Below, piece by piece: positions 23,100 through 35,240 of a stretch of 64,000 nucleotides of DNA. The position numbers and the translations under genes are program-made. Every line of letters starts with the position of its first letter. The stretch's first letter is position 1. The stretch spans positions 37,006,001 through 37,070,000 of the forward strand of contig CANTUV010000008.1 of NCBI GenBank assembly GCA_947685225.1, given 5' to 3'. Below the pieces are notes generated by a model that did no database searches, was not told where the DNA came from, and saw only the letters and a program-made list of their open reading frames with translations. This DNA is from Garcia nutans. Its lineage: Eukaryota; Streptophyta; Magnoliopsida; Malpighiales; Euphorbiaceae.

Positions 23100-25900
23100 T
23101 GTAACACCCCTTCCCAACCTACATATGTAAGCTGAGTAGAGGCGCCACACTAACCTAATGTTGCTACCAATTTTACTTAGTCAAATTTTAGTTCAGATTT
23201 TTACAAAATTTTTGCCATAGTTTCGCCTAAAAATTGAGTCCCAAGTGTCGACAAAACCGGTTTTTTTCTTATTTTTAAAAACATTTTACACAAACCAATG
23301 CAAACAAAATCATTCTCAGTACACTCCCAATAAATCCCCCTTGTAACCTCAACTACAACCTACAAAAAGGATTTACACTTCTAGTACAACATAAAATAAA
23401 GGTTTTGTGACAACCCCCATATTTAAATATTACACAGCGGAAGTTATAAAATATTTACATATTTACAAATTCATATACATCAAAACTCAAGTTTTACAAC
23501 ACATAAAATTTATACATGATTGGCAAGTCTGCTCTGATCTTTAAGCTCCCAAAATGGATTCTTCAAGGTCTACTCTCACTAGGACTTGATGAACTCTCGG
23601 GTTCAACTCTATTCACTCTACTACCTGCGCGATTAAACACTATCGCGCTAAGCCAACGGCTTAGTAAGATAAAACATGCTAACGGTATGCTTTAATGAAA
23701 TGCAATGCCACATATGTTATTGATAAGATCAACATCATAAATATAAAGTTAACCACACAATTATGCATTTCACAAATCATAGTCATATGAGCATACCACA
23801 TTTCAACATCTTTTCACATTCAACATTAATCAATCATACTCCATAACCAACATCTCATTTCATTAAACTCATAACATTATTTAGGACATTCATATAACCT
23901 TGACACCTATGGGCCCAACAAATATTTAATACGATATTCAGAGTTCAGAGTTACTGCTTTGGTTCATAGTCACAATAATCACGCCCGTAGGCAATGTATA
24001 TACATGTATCTCTATCCATGGATAGTGTAACAGACCCAGTCTCTTGGATCATCAACTCAACACATATGAGGAGATCCTCAACCCGGCAAGACTGTTACAA
24101 ATCATATATCTCATAGTGTAACAGACCCAGTCTCTTGGACCATCAACTCAACACCTATGAGGAGGTCCTCAACCCGGCAAGACTGTTACCTTTCATCATT
24201 TCTTAGGCATGCCACCCAAATCCAGAACTCTGAAACTGAATAACATATTAAACAAACAATTCATTTCCATTCTCAATTCTCATCACATTTAGGCAAACAT
24301 GCCTTCTTTCTTTCAATTACATCATCTTAGCCAATAACAATGGCTTCACATTTCATTTCACAATATAACATCTCATTATTCAATTATATATATATATCTC
24401 ATCCATGATCACATTATATCTCACATAGCATCATTCATAAATATCAACATTTCATTCCACATTACTCATGAAACACATTACCATTCACAATGCACAACAT
24501 AACATTGTTCAATCTCAACAATGCAATTAGGGCAAAGAACAATTGATTATAACATTCATTGATTCAAGTGTGTTTAAAGTGTTTAGGGTTAGGTTTAAGG
24601 ACCAACCTACCTTTGGAGAACCAAAGCAATGCAAGAAGAACAAAGAATTAAAACCCTAACCATAAATAGTACATTCTGGTTTTAAACTCCATTTTATCCT
24701 TATTTTGAAAAATTGTATAAAATAATCTACTTGACTAAAAATTCTAAATTTTTTACAGAATTTAGTTTTGTATCTTAAAATCATCCCTTTAAAATTTCAG
24801 ATCAAACTGAACACAAAATCTTGGTCAAATAGTTCACCTAACCAGACTGCCCCAATTGCCCTGCATCCTGGCAGCAGTTCTGAACTTTGTGAATTCCATA
24901 AATCAAATTCAATCAACGTGATTCCAAATTATTTTTCTCAAATACTAAACTCACTAAGCAACAACATATCCAAAATTCGATTGGATATGATTTTTCTACA
25001 TTTTATTAAAAATCCCGAAATATAGCTGTCCCAGTTAAGGTACCTGCTGGAACAGGTCTAATGAAAATAATCTTTCTAAACTCATAACCATTCCAAAATC
25101 GAATCAACATATTTTTCAGTCATTCTAGACTCATAGAGGCACAACATATCAAAAATTCACTTCAAGAACATTTTTCTAAAATTAATTAAAAATCATACAA
25201 GTCACAGCCTTTACTAATCCTAAAACAGAAACAATTTCACTAAACACCAATCTTACTCTTCCATCACCAACACCAACCCAACTTCTCATCTATCAAGCAA
25301 AATCAATACTTACAATCATACCATAAGCAACTTAATCATACCACTTCAAAAGAATTGAAGAAATTAGAGAAAAGATCTTACCTTAGTTAAAAACTTCTTA
25401 AATCAACACTTGAACACTTAATCTTTCTTCAATTTAAGCTTGAAATCATCAAAACCATCACTTGTCTCTTTCTTTCTCTTTGGCTAAGGAGGGCCGGCCA
25501 TCAACAAGAAGAAGAAGAAGAAATGATAAAGAAAACACAAGTCAAACCTTCTTTAAATATCCACCATGTGATTTTATCCAAGCAATTACCAAAGTGCCCT
25601 TATTCACATAATTATCTTATTGTCTTATATGTGCCCAATTAAGTAATTTACCAATCTCAAATAAATATCTTCTCTTGCATTGACCAAGCCTTTTGACCAC
25701 TTTATATGTCATATATATTAACATATACACAACATATAAATTTGTCTCTAAACCCTATTTCTTCCCAAAATACATATACATATACTTTCTCTTCTCAATT
25801 TCTTTTCTCTTACAATTTAACACATATATTCAATCCAATATATAACAATAACAACAACAACAATATGCAAAACTTCTAGGGCATAAATGAGGATATTACA
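23100..25900 (-). repeat. 5' LTR of element E (2801 bp)
   Basis: Nearly identical to 15432-18234. It carries the promoter and leader for the element RNA on the - strand. The conserved double hairpin is at 23625-23666. Confidence 0.96.
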
Positions 25901-27486
25901 CATGGGCATATGAACACAACCTTGTGAGGGTGCTGGTATTTCTCGAGAGAGAGTCGGGTATCCGAGATTAAATTTTTAGTTGTCTGAGCGTGTAGAAGTT
26001 CCCAGCTCTCACCATGTGCATATCCAATGTTTTGTCTTGAGCTGCCTAACCTGGGACCAGGTAAGATAACATTAGTACACTTTAAAATTTATATAAAAGT
26101 TTACTTACCTTATGTCTTTTTGCAGGTGAATTTGTCTTGGTGGAACCCGGAAGAGCGGACAAACTGGACTTCCTCCATGAATGTCGCACTGCCTTTTCAT
26201 CATACTCGCCGAGTCATCGCCGGCCCTGTGTCTAGTGGCTGGTTTCTCGGAGGGAGAGTATATGAGTGGTTTCTTGGTCTCGAGTAGTGGAGGATCCTGA
26301 TGCGTTGCCCTGAATATACTTTAAATATTACATCAATGCCGGAGAATGCATGGTGGTTGGCCCGGCACGGTTATGATGTTGAAACATTTCTCTATCCACC
26401 GGGTGCATCTTATACCCATTTTATTCAAATAGGGCTCTTCAACTTTGATGTATCTCATGTTGGTATACGGGAGATTTATGAAGAAAATGAGGATAGAGAT
26501 GAAGAGGAACATCATGGAGAGGGAGGATAGTTTGTTCCACATCTCGGGGCTAGCACTTCTCAAGTAAGCTTTTACCATTTTTCCATTGCAATCGCTTCTT
26601 TCTTAACTTGTTTTGACTTTTTTTAATGATTGTTGCAGGCTGCTAGCCCATTTGATCATGAGATTGGACCTTCTTTTACTGCTCCTTCATCTGCTCATTC
26701 TAATCCTCCAGATATGCCATCTCATCCCCATGGTATTAATATGAATTACCTGGTAAGTTTTCTTGTTCCATGATAACTTATGCTATATGTATGCATGATT
26801 ATGTGTGCTCTTACTTTTTTCCTTTCTGGCTCACAGTGGATGCTTGAAGAACAAAACAAAAAACTTCAAGAAGAGTTGGTCGCTAGTCGTCAACAGGTTT
26901 CCCATTTTGAAAATTTGTATCGTCAATCAGAACAAAATTTTTGAGACTTCCGATTTCAGGGGATGAGGGATCCTAGTGCTTCTTCATCTAGAGGCCCCCA
27001 AACTGATGACCATGAGATCCTTTCATCTACTTCTGATGAGGACTGTGACAGATAGGAGCTTCGAGGTAATAGGGATTCTGGTACTCCCGCTTTGGGCGGA
27101 CTCGAGACGAGTGATTTGCCTTCTCCTCTGACAGGCGATGATTTTTTCAAAGCTTTATTTGATGACCTACAACCACCTTCTTAGTGATATATGAATATTG
27201 TATGAATTGAGTAAACATTGTATAATAAGTATAGAAATAATAATGATATTCTATAATGTTCATTTTACTGCAACTTTTTCTCTTTTTTCTCTTTTTTCTA
27301 CCTTCTTTATATATATATATATCATAATTATTGCGCCACAATTTCCATTTTCACATTCACAGCCGCACCAATTAGTTAAAACCAAATGCAACACGGCAAT
27401 TAAAAACTTTCATAGCTAATTCTTTTCCTCATGCATCATGGTCACACTCTTTTTCCTTATCAGTTTTGGAATAGCATGGGTTCTTC

Positions 27487-27494
27487 TATATAAA
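27487..27494 (+). promoter_or_regulatory. TATA box of antisense DUF7745-like gene in element C
   Basis: TATATAAA in CTTCTATATAAATTAC lies 108 bp before the ATG at 27595, on the strand opposite to gag-pol. Confidence 0.55.
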
Positions 27495-27991
27495 TTACTT
27501 TTCATGCCATAATTTCATACAGAAACCAAGAGATTTTCCACTTTAACATAAAAACTCCTTTTTATCAATTCTAATTTTCCTTCATTCTTTCACAATGGCC
27601 GAACACCATTTGAAGAAAATAAAAATTCTATTTAAGAATATGAATGCCATTCACTGGAAGCAAATGTCTTGGTCAAAAATTGATACTTTGAAGTGTTTTC
27701 AAAATGTTAAATTGGACCATTCCTTTTTACATGCCATGGCTTCTTTTTGGAATGTAGATTCTAGGACATTTAAAATTAATGGCTTTGAAATATGTCCCTT
27801 GATTGAAGAATTTGATTCCATCCTTGGATATCTAAATAATCAACAAATGGCATTGCCCATATTGATTTCCAAGACTCAACAGAAGATGCAGATGTTATTT
27901 CACATTTCAAAGCCCGAAGTTCTACAGTTGATGAGAGGTGAGAAAATTCTACTTGCTCCCTTAATTGATTTTTGTTTCTCTCATTTGGCTC

Positions 27992-30503
27992 TGTAATATC
28001 CTCATATGTGGCTTAGAAGTTTTGATTATATTGTTGTTGTTGTTGTTGTTGTTATTGTTTAATTGGATTGAATGCATATGATGGGGTAAGAAAAGAAATT
28101 GGAAAGTGAATGCTTGTGCATATGTGTTATGGAGGAAGAATTAGGGTTTAGAGACAAATGTATATGTTGTGTATATGATGATATATATATAACATATAAA
28201 GTGGTCAAATGAAGAGTCAAGGTGATGGTTAAGTGGAAGAAGATATTTTTGGTTGTTAATGAAATTACATATAAGGACTTATATGAGACAAAGGTTAGTT
28301 ATATGATTGAGGGTGTTTTAGTAATTGCTTGGATAAGAACACTTGGTGGAGATTAAAAGCAAAATTTGACTTTGTATCTTGATCATTGTCTTCTTTCTTC
28401 ATGAAGTGGCCGGCTCTCCATTAGCAAAAGGAAAAGAGAAGTGTTCTTGAGGCAAGAAGCAAATTGATGAAGCAATCCAAGGTTTTGACAAAGGATTTGT
28501 GGAATTTCTTCTTTTCAAGTAAGTATTTTCTTGTTTTCTTTACTTATTTGGAAGTTGTGTTGGAAGTAAAGTAGGGTTTGATGATTTTGTGATTTAGTGA
28601 ATTTGAGATGTGTTGTGTTGTGTTTGCAAGTGTTAAATTAATTTTAAGTTATGAGTTTAATTGGAGGTTGTTGTTTTGGATGGATGGAGAAGGATGTTGG
28701 TTTTAGGGTTTTGTGGTGATTATGTGTTTAATTGTGATATTAATGTGTGATGAAGTGGTTTTTGTGATGAATATGTGTTTAGAACATTGATTATGTTCAT
28801 GTGAAATATGTTATATGATGAATATTGTGTTTGAGTGCAATTGAGAAAGTGTTGGTTTTAGTTAATGTTTTGTGATTTGGTGACACGGCCAAAAGCAATT
28901 TAGGGGAGTGGGCGTGTCAATTATTTGGATTGGCTACTGTCTCTTTTGGTTTTAGTGACACGGGCGTGTCCATCAAAGGTGCTGGGCGTGTCAATTATTC
29001 GAATTGGCTACTGCCTCTTTTATTGTTAAAGACACGGGCGTGTTCCTCAACTAGGTTGGGCGTGTCCTTCAAGTGAGTTGGGCGTGTCCCACAAATGAAT
29101 TGAATGTTGCTTGATTTCTTTGTTCTTGTTTGCATAGTTTAGATTCTTCAAAGGTAGTTTGGCCTCTAAACCTAAACATAAACATACTTAAACCAAGGGA
29201 TGAATTAAAAACACTTGTGAATGATCCTAAAGCTATGAATTATATATATATTGTTCTTGCATTGTTGAGATTGAGCCTTGTTATATTATGCATTGTGAGT
29301 GATAATGTGTTTCATGATTAATATGGAATGAAATGTTGATATTTATGAATGATGCTATGGAGATAAATATACACTTGAATAATGAAGTGTTATATTGTGA
29401 AATGAAATGTGAAGCCATTGTTATTGGCTAAGGTGATTCAATGGAGATAAATGAGGCATGTTTGCTTAAATGATAATGAGAATTGAGAATGAGAACTAAA
29501 TGGATTGTGTGGCTAATGTGTTATTCCATTTTCAGAGTTTGTTGTTGGTGGCATGCCTAATGATAGTAACAATCTCTTGAAGTTAGGTTGGATTGAATCC
29601 TTGAAGCCTAATTGAGATGTTACAACCCTTGAAGCTAGGTTGGGTTAGTTCTTGAAGCCAAGTTGGGTTGATGCTTAGCATGCTTTGCTCCCCTTGAAGC
29701 TTGGTTGAACTTAATCCTTGAAGCCTAGTTGGGTATATGATATTGATAAATGTGATAACAAAACCAAAGCATTAACTCTGAAAATTGAATGGCATATTAG
29801 TGTGTCTTGGGCCCATGCTTGTCTTTGCTTAGTGTTGTTCATGGATGATTAAATGATTAACTAATAAAGTATATGCAAAGATGTTGAATTTTGAAATACA
29901 TATATGTATATTAGGTTATGAAATGTAAAAATATGTTGTTAGCTTTGCATTTATGTTGTTACATGTGTGATAAATTAGAATTGGCATTGTATAGCATTTA
30001 AGCATGTTTATTGCATGTTTTATCTTACTAAGCCCTTGGCTTAGCGCGATAGTGTTTAATCGCGCAGGTGATAGAACTGATAGAATCGAACCCGAGAGCT
30101 CTTCGAGACCGAGTGAGAGTAGACATTGAAGAGTTGATTTTAGGAGCTTAAAGATCAGAGCTGACTTGCCAATCATGTATAAATCTTTTATATTGTGTAA
30201 AGTTTTGTTGATAATGTAAATATATGTATAATAGTAAATATGTATTCAAATGTTTTCATATATATACATATTTTATAATTTCCGCTGTGTAATATATAAA
30301 TGTATATATATATATATATAACTAATATGTTTTGTTTTATAAGTAAATGATCTATTTTGTTAATAAGATATAATGATATGGATATGGTATCAAGTTTTAA
30401 AATGTTTTGAATGTTAAGGAAACCGTAGCATCCCTATGTTTGGTGCACTTATGCTACATTGTTGTGCTTGTAGTGTGTGTGCATTGGATATGGGGGTGTT
30501 ACA
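27992..30503 (+). mobile_element. Solo LTR G, Tekay-like, 2512 bp
   Basis: It starts TGTAATATCCTCATATG and ends ATGGGGGTGTTACA. The TSD GGCTC is perfect at 27987-27991 and 30504-30508. It resembles the inverse of the element E LTR at its ends and of the F LTR in its repeats. It lies in exon 1 of the antisense DUF7745-like gene. Hairpin repeats with GACACGGGCGTGTC are at 28880-29100, CCTTGAAGC repeats at 29570-29720 and the double hairpin at 30027-30067. Confidence 0.95.
30027..30067 (+). repeat. Conserved double hairpin of Tekay LTR, solo LTR G copy
   Basis: ACTAAGCCcttGGCTTAG is followed by GCGCGATagtgtttaATCGCGC, then AG|GTGATA, a possible splice donor. The stems are identical to those in element E. 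Confidence 0.75.
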
Positions 30504-30744
30504 GGCTCCTACTAAGGCATGGGGACGTATGCTTTGTCTTTGCTTGCTTGGCCAATTCTTACTTGTTTCTTTTGATGGCGATATTGATCCACGAGTATTG
30601 GATATCATGGAACAAATAAAAGGAGGCTTGTCGTGGATACCTGTGATCTTAGCCGAGACTTTAGTTGGATTAGACCATCTTAAATCAGGATTGTCAAAGA
30701 GACTGACCGGGAGTCCGTTGTTGCTTCAGGTAATTACCTAAATT

Positions 30745-31140
30745 GCCCTTTTGGGTTTTCAATTTAGGTTTTCTCTTTCTTTTTTTATTGCTCTAATTTT
30801 TTCCTAGTCCGCCATGCGGGTTTTCGAAACTAGCGAGCTATCCTAATTTTTTCCTAAGCTGCCCTTGTGGGTTTTCAACTTAGCGGACCTCTTTTATTAT
30901 ATTTTTTATTGCTCTAATTTTTGCCTAGTCCGCCCATGTGGGTTTTCGGAACTAGCAAGCTGTCCTAATTTTTGCATAAGCTGCCCTTGCGGATTTTTAA
31001 CTTAGCGAACCTCTTTTATTATATTTTTATATTGCTCTAATTTTTGCCTAGTCCGCCTATGTGGGTTTTCGGAACTAGCGAGTTGTCCTGATTTTTGCCT
31101 AATTCGCCCTTGTGGGTTTTCAACTTAGTGGACTCTTTTT
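30745..31140. repeat. Tandem repeats in the intron of the antisense DUF7745-like gene
   Basis: About three copies of a unit near 125 bp: CTCTAATTTTTGCCTAGTCC...GGGTTTTCGGAACTAGCGAGC...GCCCTTG(T/C)GG(G/A)TTTTCAACTTAGCG. Each half unit pairs a GCCC...GGGTTTTC stem with CTAG or CTTAGCG. Confidence 0.7.
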
Positions 31141-31565
31141 TTTAATTTAATTAATTTCCCTCACAGATTTGGCTTCAGGAGCGTCTCTGCTTGCTTGACA
31201 CTCCATCCATGGATTTTGCCAGATATCTACCACGACATCATTCCGCTAGGAAGCTACTCCATCCTGCTTCTTCATATGCTGACTGGGTTGATTGGATCCA
31301 CTCACTCGCTGAAGTCAACATCCGTTGGTTGGTACCTTGGTGAAAGATTTCTTGTATCACCATGCGGACATACTTGATGTATGTTCATCTTGCTGCTCTT
31401 CGTCGAGGTACTTGCTATGATCCTCGCCGGCTTAGCCATTAGTACGGAGCTGAGCCTCGTGATTCTGAATTCACTCCCGATTTAGACATGCCTTGCTTGA
31501 CTAAAGCTTACTTGTGTCAGCTGAGGCAAAGCTGGCCTGCACGTTACACTTATTGTCTGCCATAG

Positions 31566-32001
31566 ATTTTACATTTGTCAATTCAGAAAGTGTATTGTTA
31601 GGATGAAAAAATAATTAAAGTAATAAAAGATGCTTCTTTTCCTTTTATAATTTGTCATAACCTTTTGCTATTGTGTTCATTTATTTCATCCATATATGGT
31701 CAAATACTTATAACAGTGCACATAGAATATTTTTAATATTAATTCTGTTTTATTAAATTGTGGAACAACCAAAACATAAAGCCAGCATACACAAGATCAC
31801 TCCTGTTGCCAACTAGCCCTTTCGGATTTTCTAATTGACGATTTTCTCTCATTTAGCCCTAATTGTTGCCCAGCCCGCCCTTTCTGGTTTTTGAAACTAG
31901 CGGACTACTCTAACTTTTTCCTAGGCCGCCCTTTTTGGGTTTTCAACCTAGCGAGCTCTTTTATTTTTTTTCTTCTCTTTTTTCTATTTTCTTCTCTTTT
32001 T
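31566..32001. repeat. Spacer between converging integrase and DUF7745-like gene, with repeats
   Basis: 31566-31800 is AT-rich with nothing recognised. 31800-31965 holds further copies of the repeat seen in the intron at 30745-31140 (GCCCTTTCGGATTTTC, GGGTTTTCAACCTAGCG), followed by a T-rich tract before the integrase stop. The integrase and the antisense gene end towards each other here. Confidence 0.6.
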
Positions 32002-33386
32002 TTATACATAAAACCTCTTCAACATGTCAATTTTCACTAGCTCACTAAACTCATTCCCATCCATGTCTGATAACTTCATTGTACCCTTATTCATGACTTG
32101 TTTCACAACATATGGCCCTTCCCAGCTAGGCCTAAACTTTCCTCTTGGATCAGATACATTAAGCTTACATTGTTTCAACACTAAATCCCCGACTTTGAGT
32201 TTTCTGCTCTTAACTCTTTTATTATAAGCCTGAGCTATCTTCCTTTGATACAGTTGATGATGATATAGTGCTTTTAACCTTCTCTCTTCTAGTAAAGCTA
32301 ACTATATGTATCTGCTCACTACCCATTCTGTTTCAGGAAGTTCAGCTTCCAAGACCACTCTTAATGACTTGATCTCAATTTCAATTAGCAACACTGCTTC
32401 CATTCCATAAACCAAGGAGAACGGTGTCATTCCAGTCGGTGTTCGCACACTTGTTCTATATCCCCACAAAGCAAAAGGAAGCATCTCTGACCAATCCCTG
32501 TAAGTCTTGGTCATCTTGGACAGAATTTACTTAATTGTCTTGTTTGTTACTTCTACTGCACCATTGGCCTTTGGTCTATAAGGAGCGAATCGGTGATGAT
32601 GGATTTGGTACTTCGAGAATAAACCCTTGACTGCTCCTTGAAACTGTACCCCATTGTCTGATATCACACTGTGCTGGACTCCATACCTGCAGATGAGGTT
32701 CTTTTCAATAAATCTAGCCATTTGACTTGCACCCAGTTTGTTGAAGGATTCAGCTTCGACCCATTTTGAAAAATAATCTACCACTACTACAATGAAACGG
32801 TGACTGTTTGAGGCTATCGGATGTATCTCTTCTATAATGTCGATACCCGAGGTGGCAAAGGGCCAGGGTGAAGACATAGAATGCAATTCTTCAAGAGGCA
32901 TGTGATTCAATTACAATACATCTGACATTGTTGGCACTTCTTTACAAACTCAATACAATCTCTCTCCATGGTCAACCAGTAGTAACCTTGTTGAATTATC
33001 TTCTTAACTAGGGCCAAACCACTCATGTGCGGACCACAACTTCCTGCATGTATTTCTGACATGATGTGCTCCACTTCAGGCTTCCTCAAGCATCTCAAAT
33101 GCACCCCATCAGGCCATCTTCGATATAACTCTCCATGGAATATGATGTATTGCAAAGACCACCGCCTTATGGCTCTTCTTTCTTTCTTTGTTGCCCCCGA
33201 TGGGTATTCCCTTTCCTCCAAAAATCGTCTTATAGTATCATACCATGCATCATGGTCTATATCAGCTTCCATGATTGTTTCATATTCATAGCAAGGAGTT
33301 GATGAACTGGTCAAAATCAGAGGCTTGAGGAATAAACTGACAGGATTTTTCCATACCGAAGCTAATGTGGCTAGGGCATCAGCCAT
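32002..33386 (-). pseudogene. Integrase of element C
   Basis: Open blocks 32907-33386, 32527-32910 and 32302-32514 plus the tail to TAA at 32002-32004. The N-terminal HH-CC zinc domain is visible (HAGSCGPHMSGLA...CQQCQM). The core has GIDII, SDNGVQF and GAVEVTNKT (the D, D and E catalytic residues), and the C-terminal FRPSWEGPYVVKQ motif is present. The block preceding it includes the end of the archaeal-type RNase H. Integrase joins element DNA to the genome in the nucleus. Stops and a frame change between blocks inactivate it. Confidence 0.85.
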
Positions 33387-35240
33387 CTAATTTTCTTCTC
33401 TTGATAGGTGTATAAACCTACACTCCTTAAAGTTCTTCTTCATCATGATCAAGTAATGGTGGTATGATTTTAATTTTTCTTCTTTCAACTCCCACTCTCC
33501 ATTTACTTGGGATACTACTAGCAATGAATCGCCAAAAACTTCCACCTTATCCACCTTCATAATCATTAGGGTTTCCAAACCAAAGATACATACTTCGTAC
33601 TCCACCATATTATTGGTTGCTCTGAATTTTAACTTTTTGCATAAAGGGATAAATTCCCCTTCGGGTGATTCTAGTATGACTCCCAAACCCGCTCTTTTCC
33701 TATTTGCTGCTCCATCAAAATACATTTTCCACCCTTGTACTTCAATTGCCTCTAAATGTTCATCCGAAAATTCCAAGACTACCTCTTCGCTATATGGTAA
33801 TGGTTGTTGGGCTAGGAATTCTGCCACTGCTCTACCTTTGATTGTTTTTCTTGTTACATACTCAATCTCAAATTCTTCTAATATTATCAACTAGCAACCA
33901 TATTTCCCAATCAAAGAGGGTGTCTCCCTTAAGTACTTCATTGGGTCCAACCTGGAAATTGCTTGCACACTATACGATTGAAAGTAATGCCGCAACTTCT
34001 TAGAAGACCAAACCACGGCAATATAGGTCTTTTCAATTATACTATACTTAATTTCATAAGGTAGGAGCTTTCTACTTAAATAGTAAATTGCATGCTCAAT
34101 CCCTGACTCATCTGTCTGGACTAGCATGGCTCCTATTGACTCTTCTTCTACTGCTAAGTATTGTAACAAGGGTTTACCAGGTTTGGGTGGTTTCAAAACA
34201 TGTGGATTTAGTAGATACTCCTTTATTCGCTCAAAGGCCTTTTGACACTCTTCATTCCATAGGACTGGCTGATTCTTTTTAAGCAATTTGAAGATAGGCT
34301 CACAGATTATTGTGAGCTTTGCTATGAATCTGCTAATGTATTGTAATTTACCAATAAATCCCCGTACTTCTCTCTCCGTCTTAGGGGCTGGCATATCCCT
34401 AATTGCTTTAAATTTGTCAGGATCAATCTCAATGCCATTCGAACCAATCACATGTCCCAATAATTTGCCTGAGGTAACCCCAAATACACACTTCTTCGGG
34501 TTTAATCTTAGCTTATATTTCAATGCTCTATCTAAGAATAATTCTAAGTTTTGGAAGTGTTGTTCCCTTGTATCAGATTTCACCATCATATCATCAATAT
34601 ATACTTCAACTTCTTTGTGCATCATGTCATGAAATAGTGTGGTGGCAATCCATTGGTAGGTTGCTCCAGCATTCTTTAAGCCAAATGGCATTACCCTATA
34701 ACAAAATATACCCCATGTAGTAATGAAAGCAGTTTTGGCTTTATCCTCTTGGGCCATTTACACTTTGTTGTATCCAGAAAATCCATCTACAAATGAGTGT
34801 AGCACGCTAGAAGCTGCGCTATCAATGAGAACATCTATATGAGGTAAAGGAAAATCATCTTTAGGGGAAGCCTTGTTTAAATCTCTATAGTCCACACAGA
34901 CCCTTATTCTTCCATCTTTCTTTGGCACGGGTACTATGTTGGCTAGCCAATCTAGATATTCTATCACTTCAAGGAACTTTACTTGTATTTGTTTAGTGAC
35001 CTCTTCTTTAAGCAATTCAGCCCACTTAGGTCTTAATTGTCTAAGCTTTTGTTTGATAGGTTTCATGTGAGTGTAAGTAGGAATAAGATGTTCGGCTATG
35101 TCTCGATCTATACCAGGCATATCCTCATAATACCCAGAAAATACTTCTTCATATTTTTTGAATATTTTTTCAAATCTCTCTCTCTCATCAGGAGTATGGT
35201 TGGATGCTATGCTAATGTTTATAGGATTTTTGATTGTTCC
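33387..35240 (-). pseudogene. RT - RNase H - archaeal-type RNase H of element C
   Basis: RT starts upstream of 35120, with VPVPKKDGRIRVCVDYRDLN and the catalytic VYIDDMMVKS. A stop after GYNKV separates the blocks at about 34758. RNase H follows (to 33891). The second, archaeal-type RNase H is at 33387-33890 (MYFDGAANRKRAGLGVILES, VEVFGDS) and is the hallmark of Tat elements. The coding region upstream was split from this part by insertion of element D at 35240/35241. Confidence 0.88.

Larger units (their letters stand above)
15432..25900 (-). mobile_element. Tekay-type chromovirus E, 10,469 bp, very young
   Basis: Complete element with LTRs at 15432-18234 and 23100-25900, PBS to initiator Met-tRNA, gag-pol on the - strand and a PPT. 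The 5-bp TSD CATGG is perfect (15427-15431 and 25901-25905). It lies in exon 3 of the antisense PMD gene. The two 2.8-kb LTRs differ at only about four places that I can see: a small cluster near 15521-15525, C/T near 16312, and a 2-bp TA indel. The insertion is therefore recent. Confidence 0.97.
14265..27184 (+). pseudogene. Antisense plant mobile domain (PMD) gene of element C, interrupted by element E
   Basis: Exon 1 is 14265-14393 and exon 2 is 14705-15355. Exon 3 starts at 15426, is split by element E after GCATGG, and resumes at 25906; later coding blocks follow to TAG at 27182-27184. Introns are GT-AG. Exon 2 reads FHLPIGEMTIGPVDFATITG, the PMD signature, and later WAYEHN and WWNPEERTNWT also fit this domain. 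A later block (LEEQNKKLQEEL) looks coiled-coil. PMD proteins occur in plant MULEs, in retrotransposon extra genes and in host MAIN/MAIL-type genes linked to silencing; their molecular activity is not established. It is broken by TGA at 14882-14884 (probably from CGA), by element E, and by frameshifts and stops after 25906. Confidence 0.8.
27595..31565 (+). pseudogene. Antisense DUF7745-like gene of element C, interrupted by solo LTR G
   Basis: Exon 1 begins at ATG 27595 and ends at 30729. It is split by solo LTR G at 27991/27992 and continues at 30509 in the same frame (SHLA, then PTKAWGRML). Exon 2 is 31167-31565. Typical strings are LAPLIDFCFSHLA, CLLGQFLL, DIDPRVLDIMEQIK, WIPVILAETL, GLSKRLTGSPLLLQ and IWLQERLCLL. 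I recognise these as the plant DUF7745 family, often found with retrotransposon genes; its function is unknown. Stops at 31341-31343 (TGG to TGA likely) and 31440-31442 (CAG to TAG likely) break exon 2. The intron holds repeats. The family name rests on memory. Confidence 0.75.
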
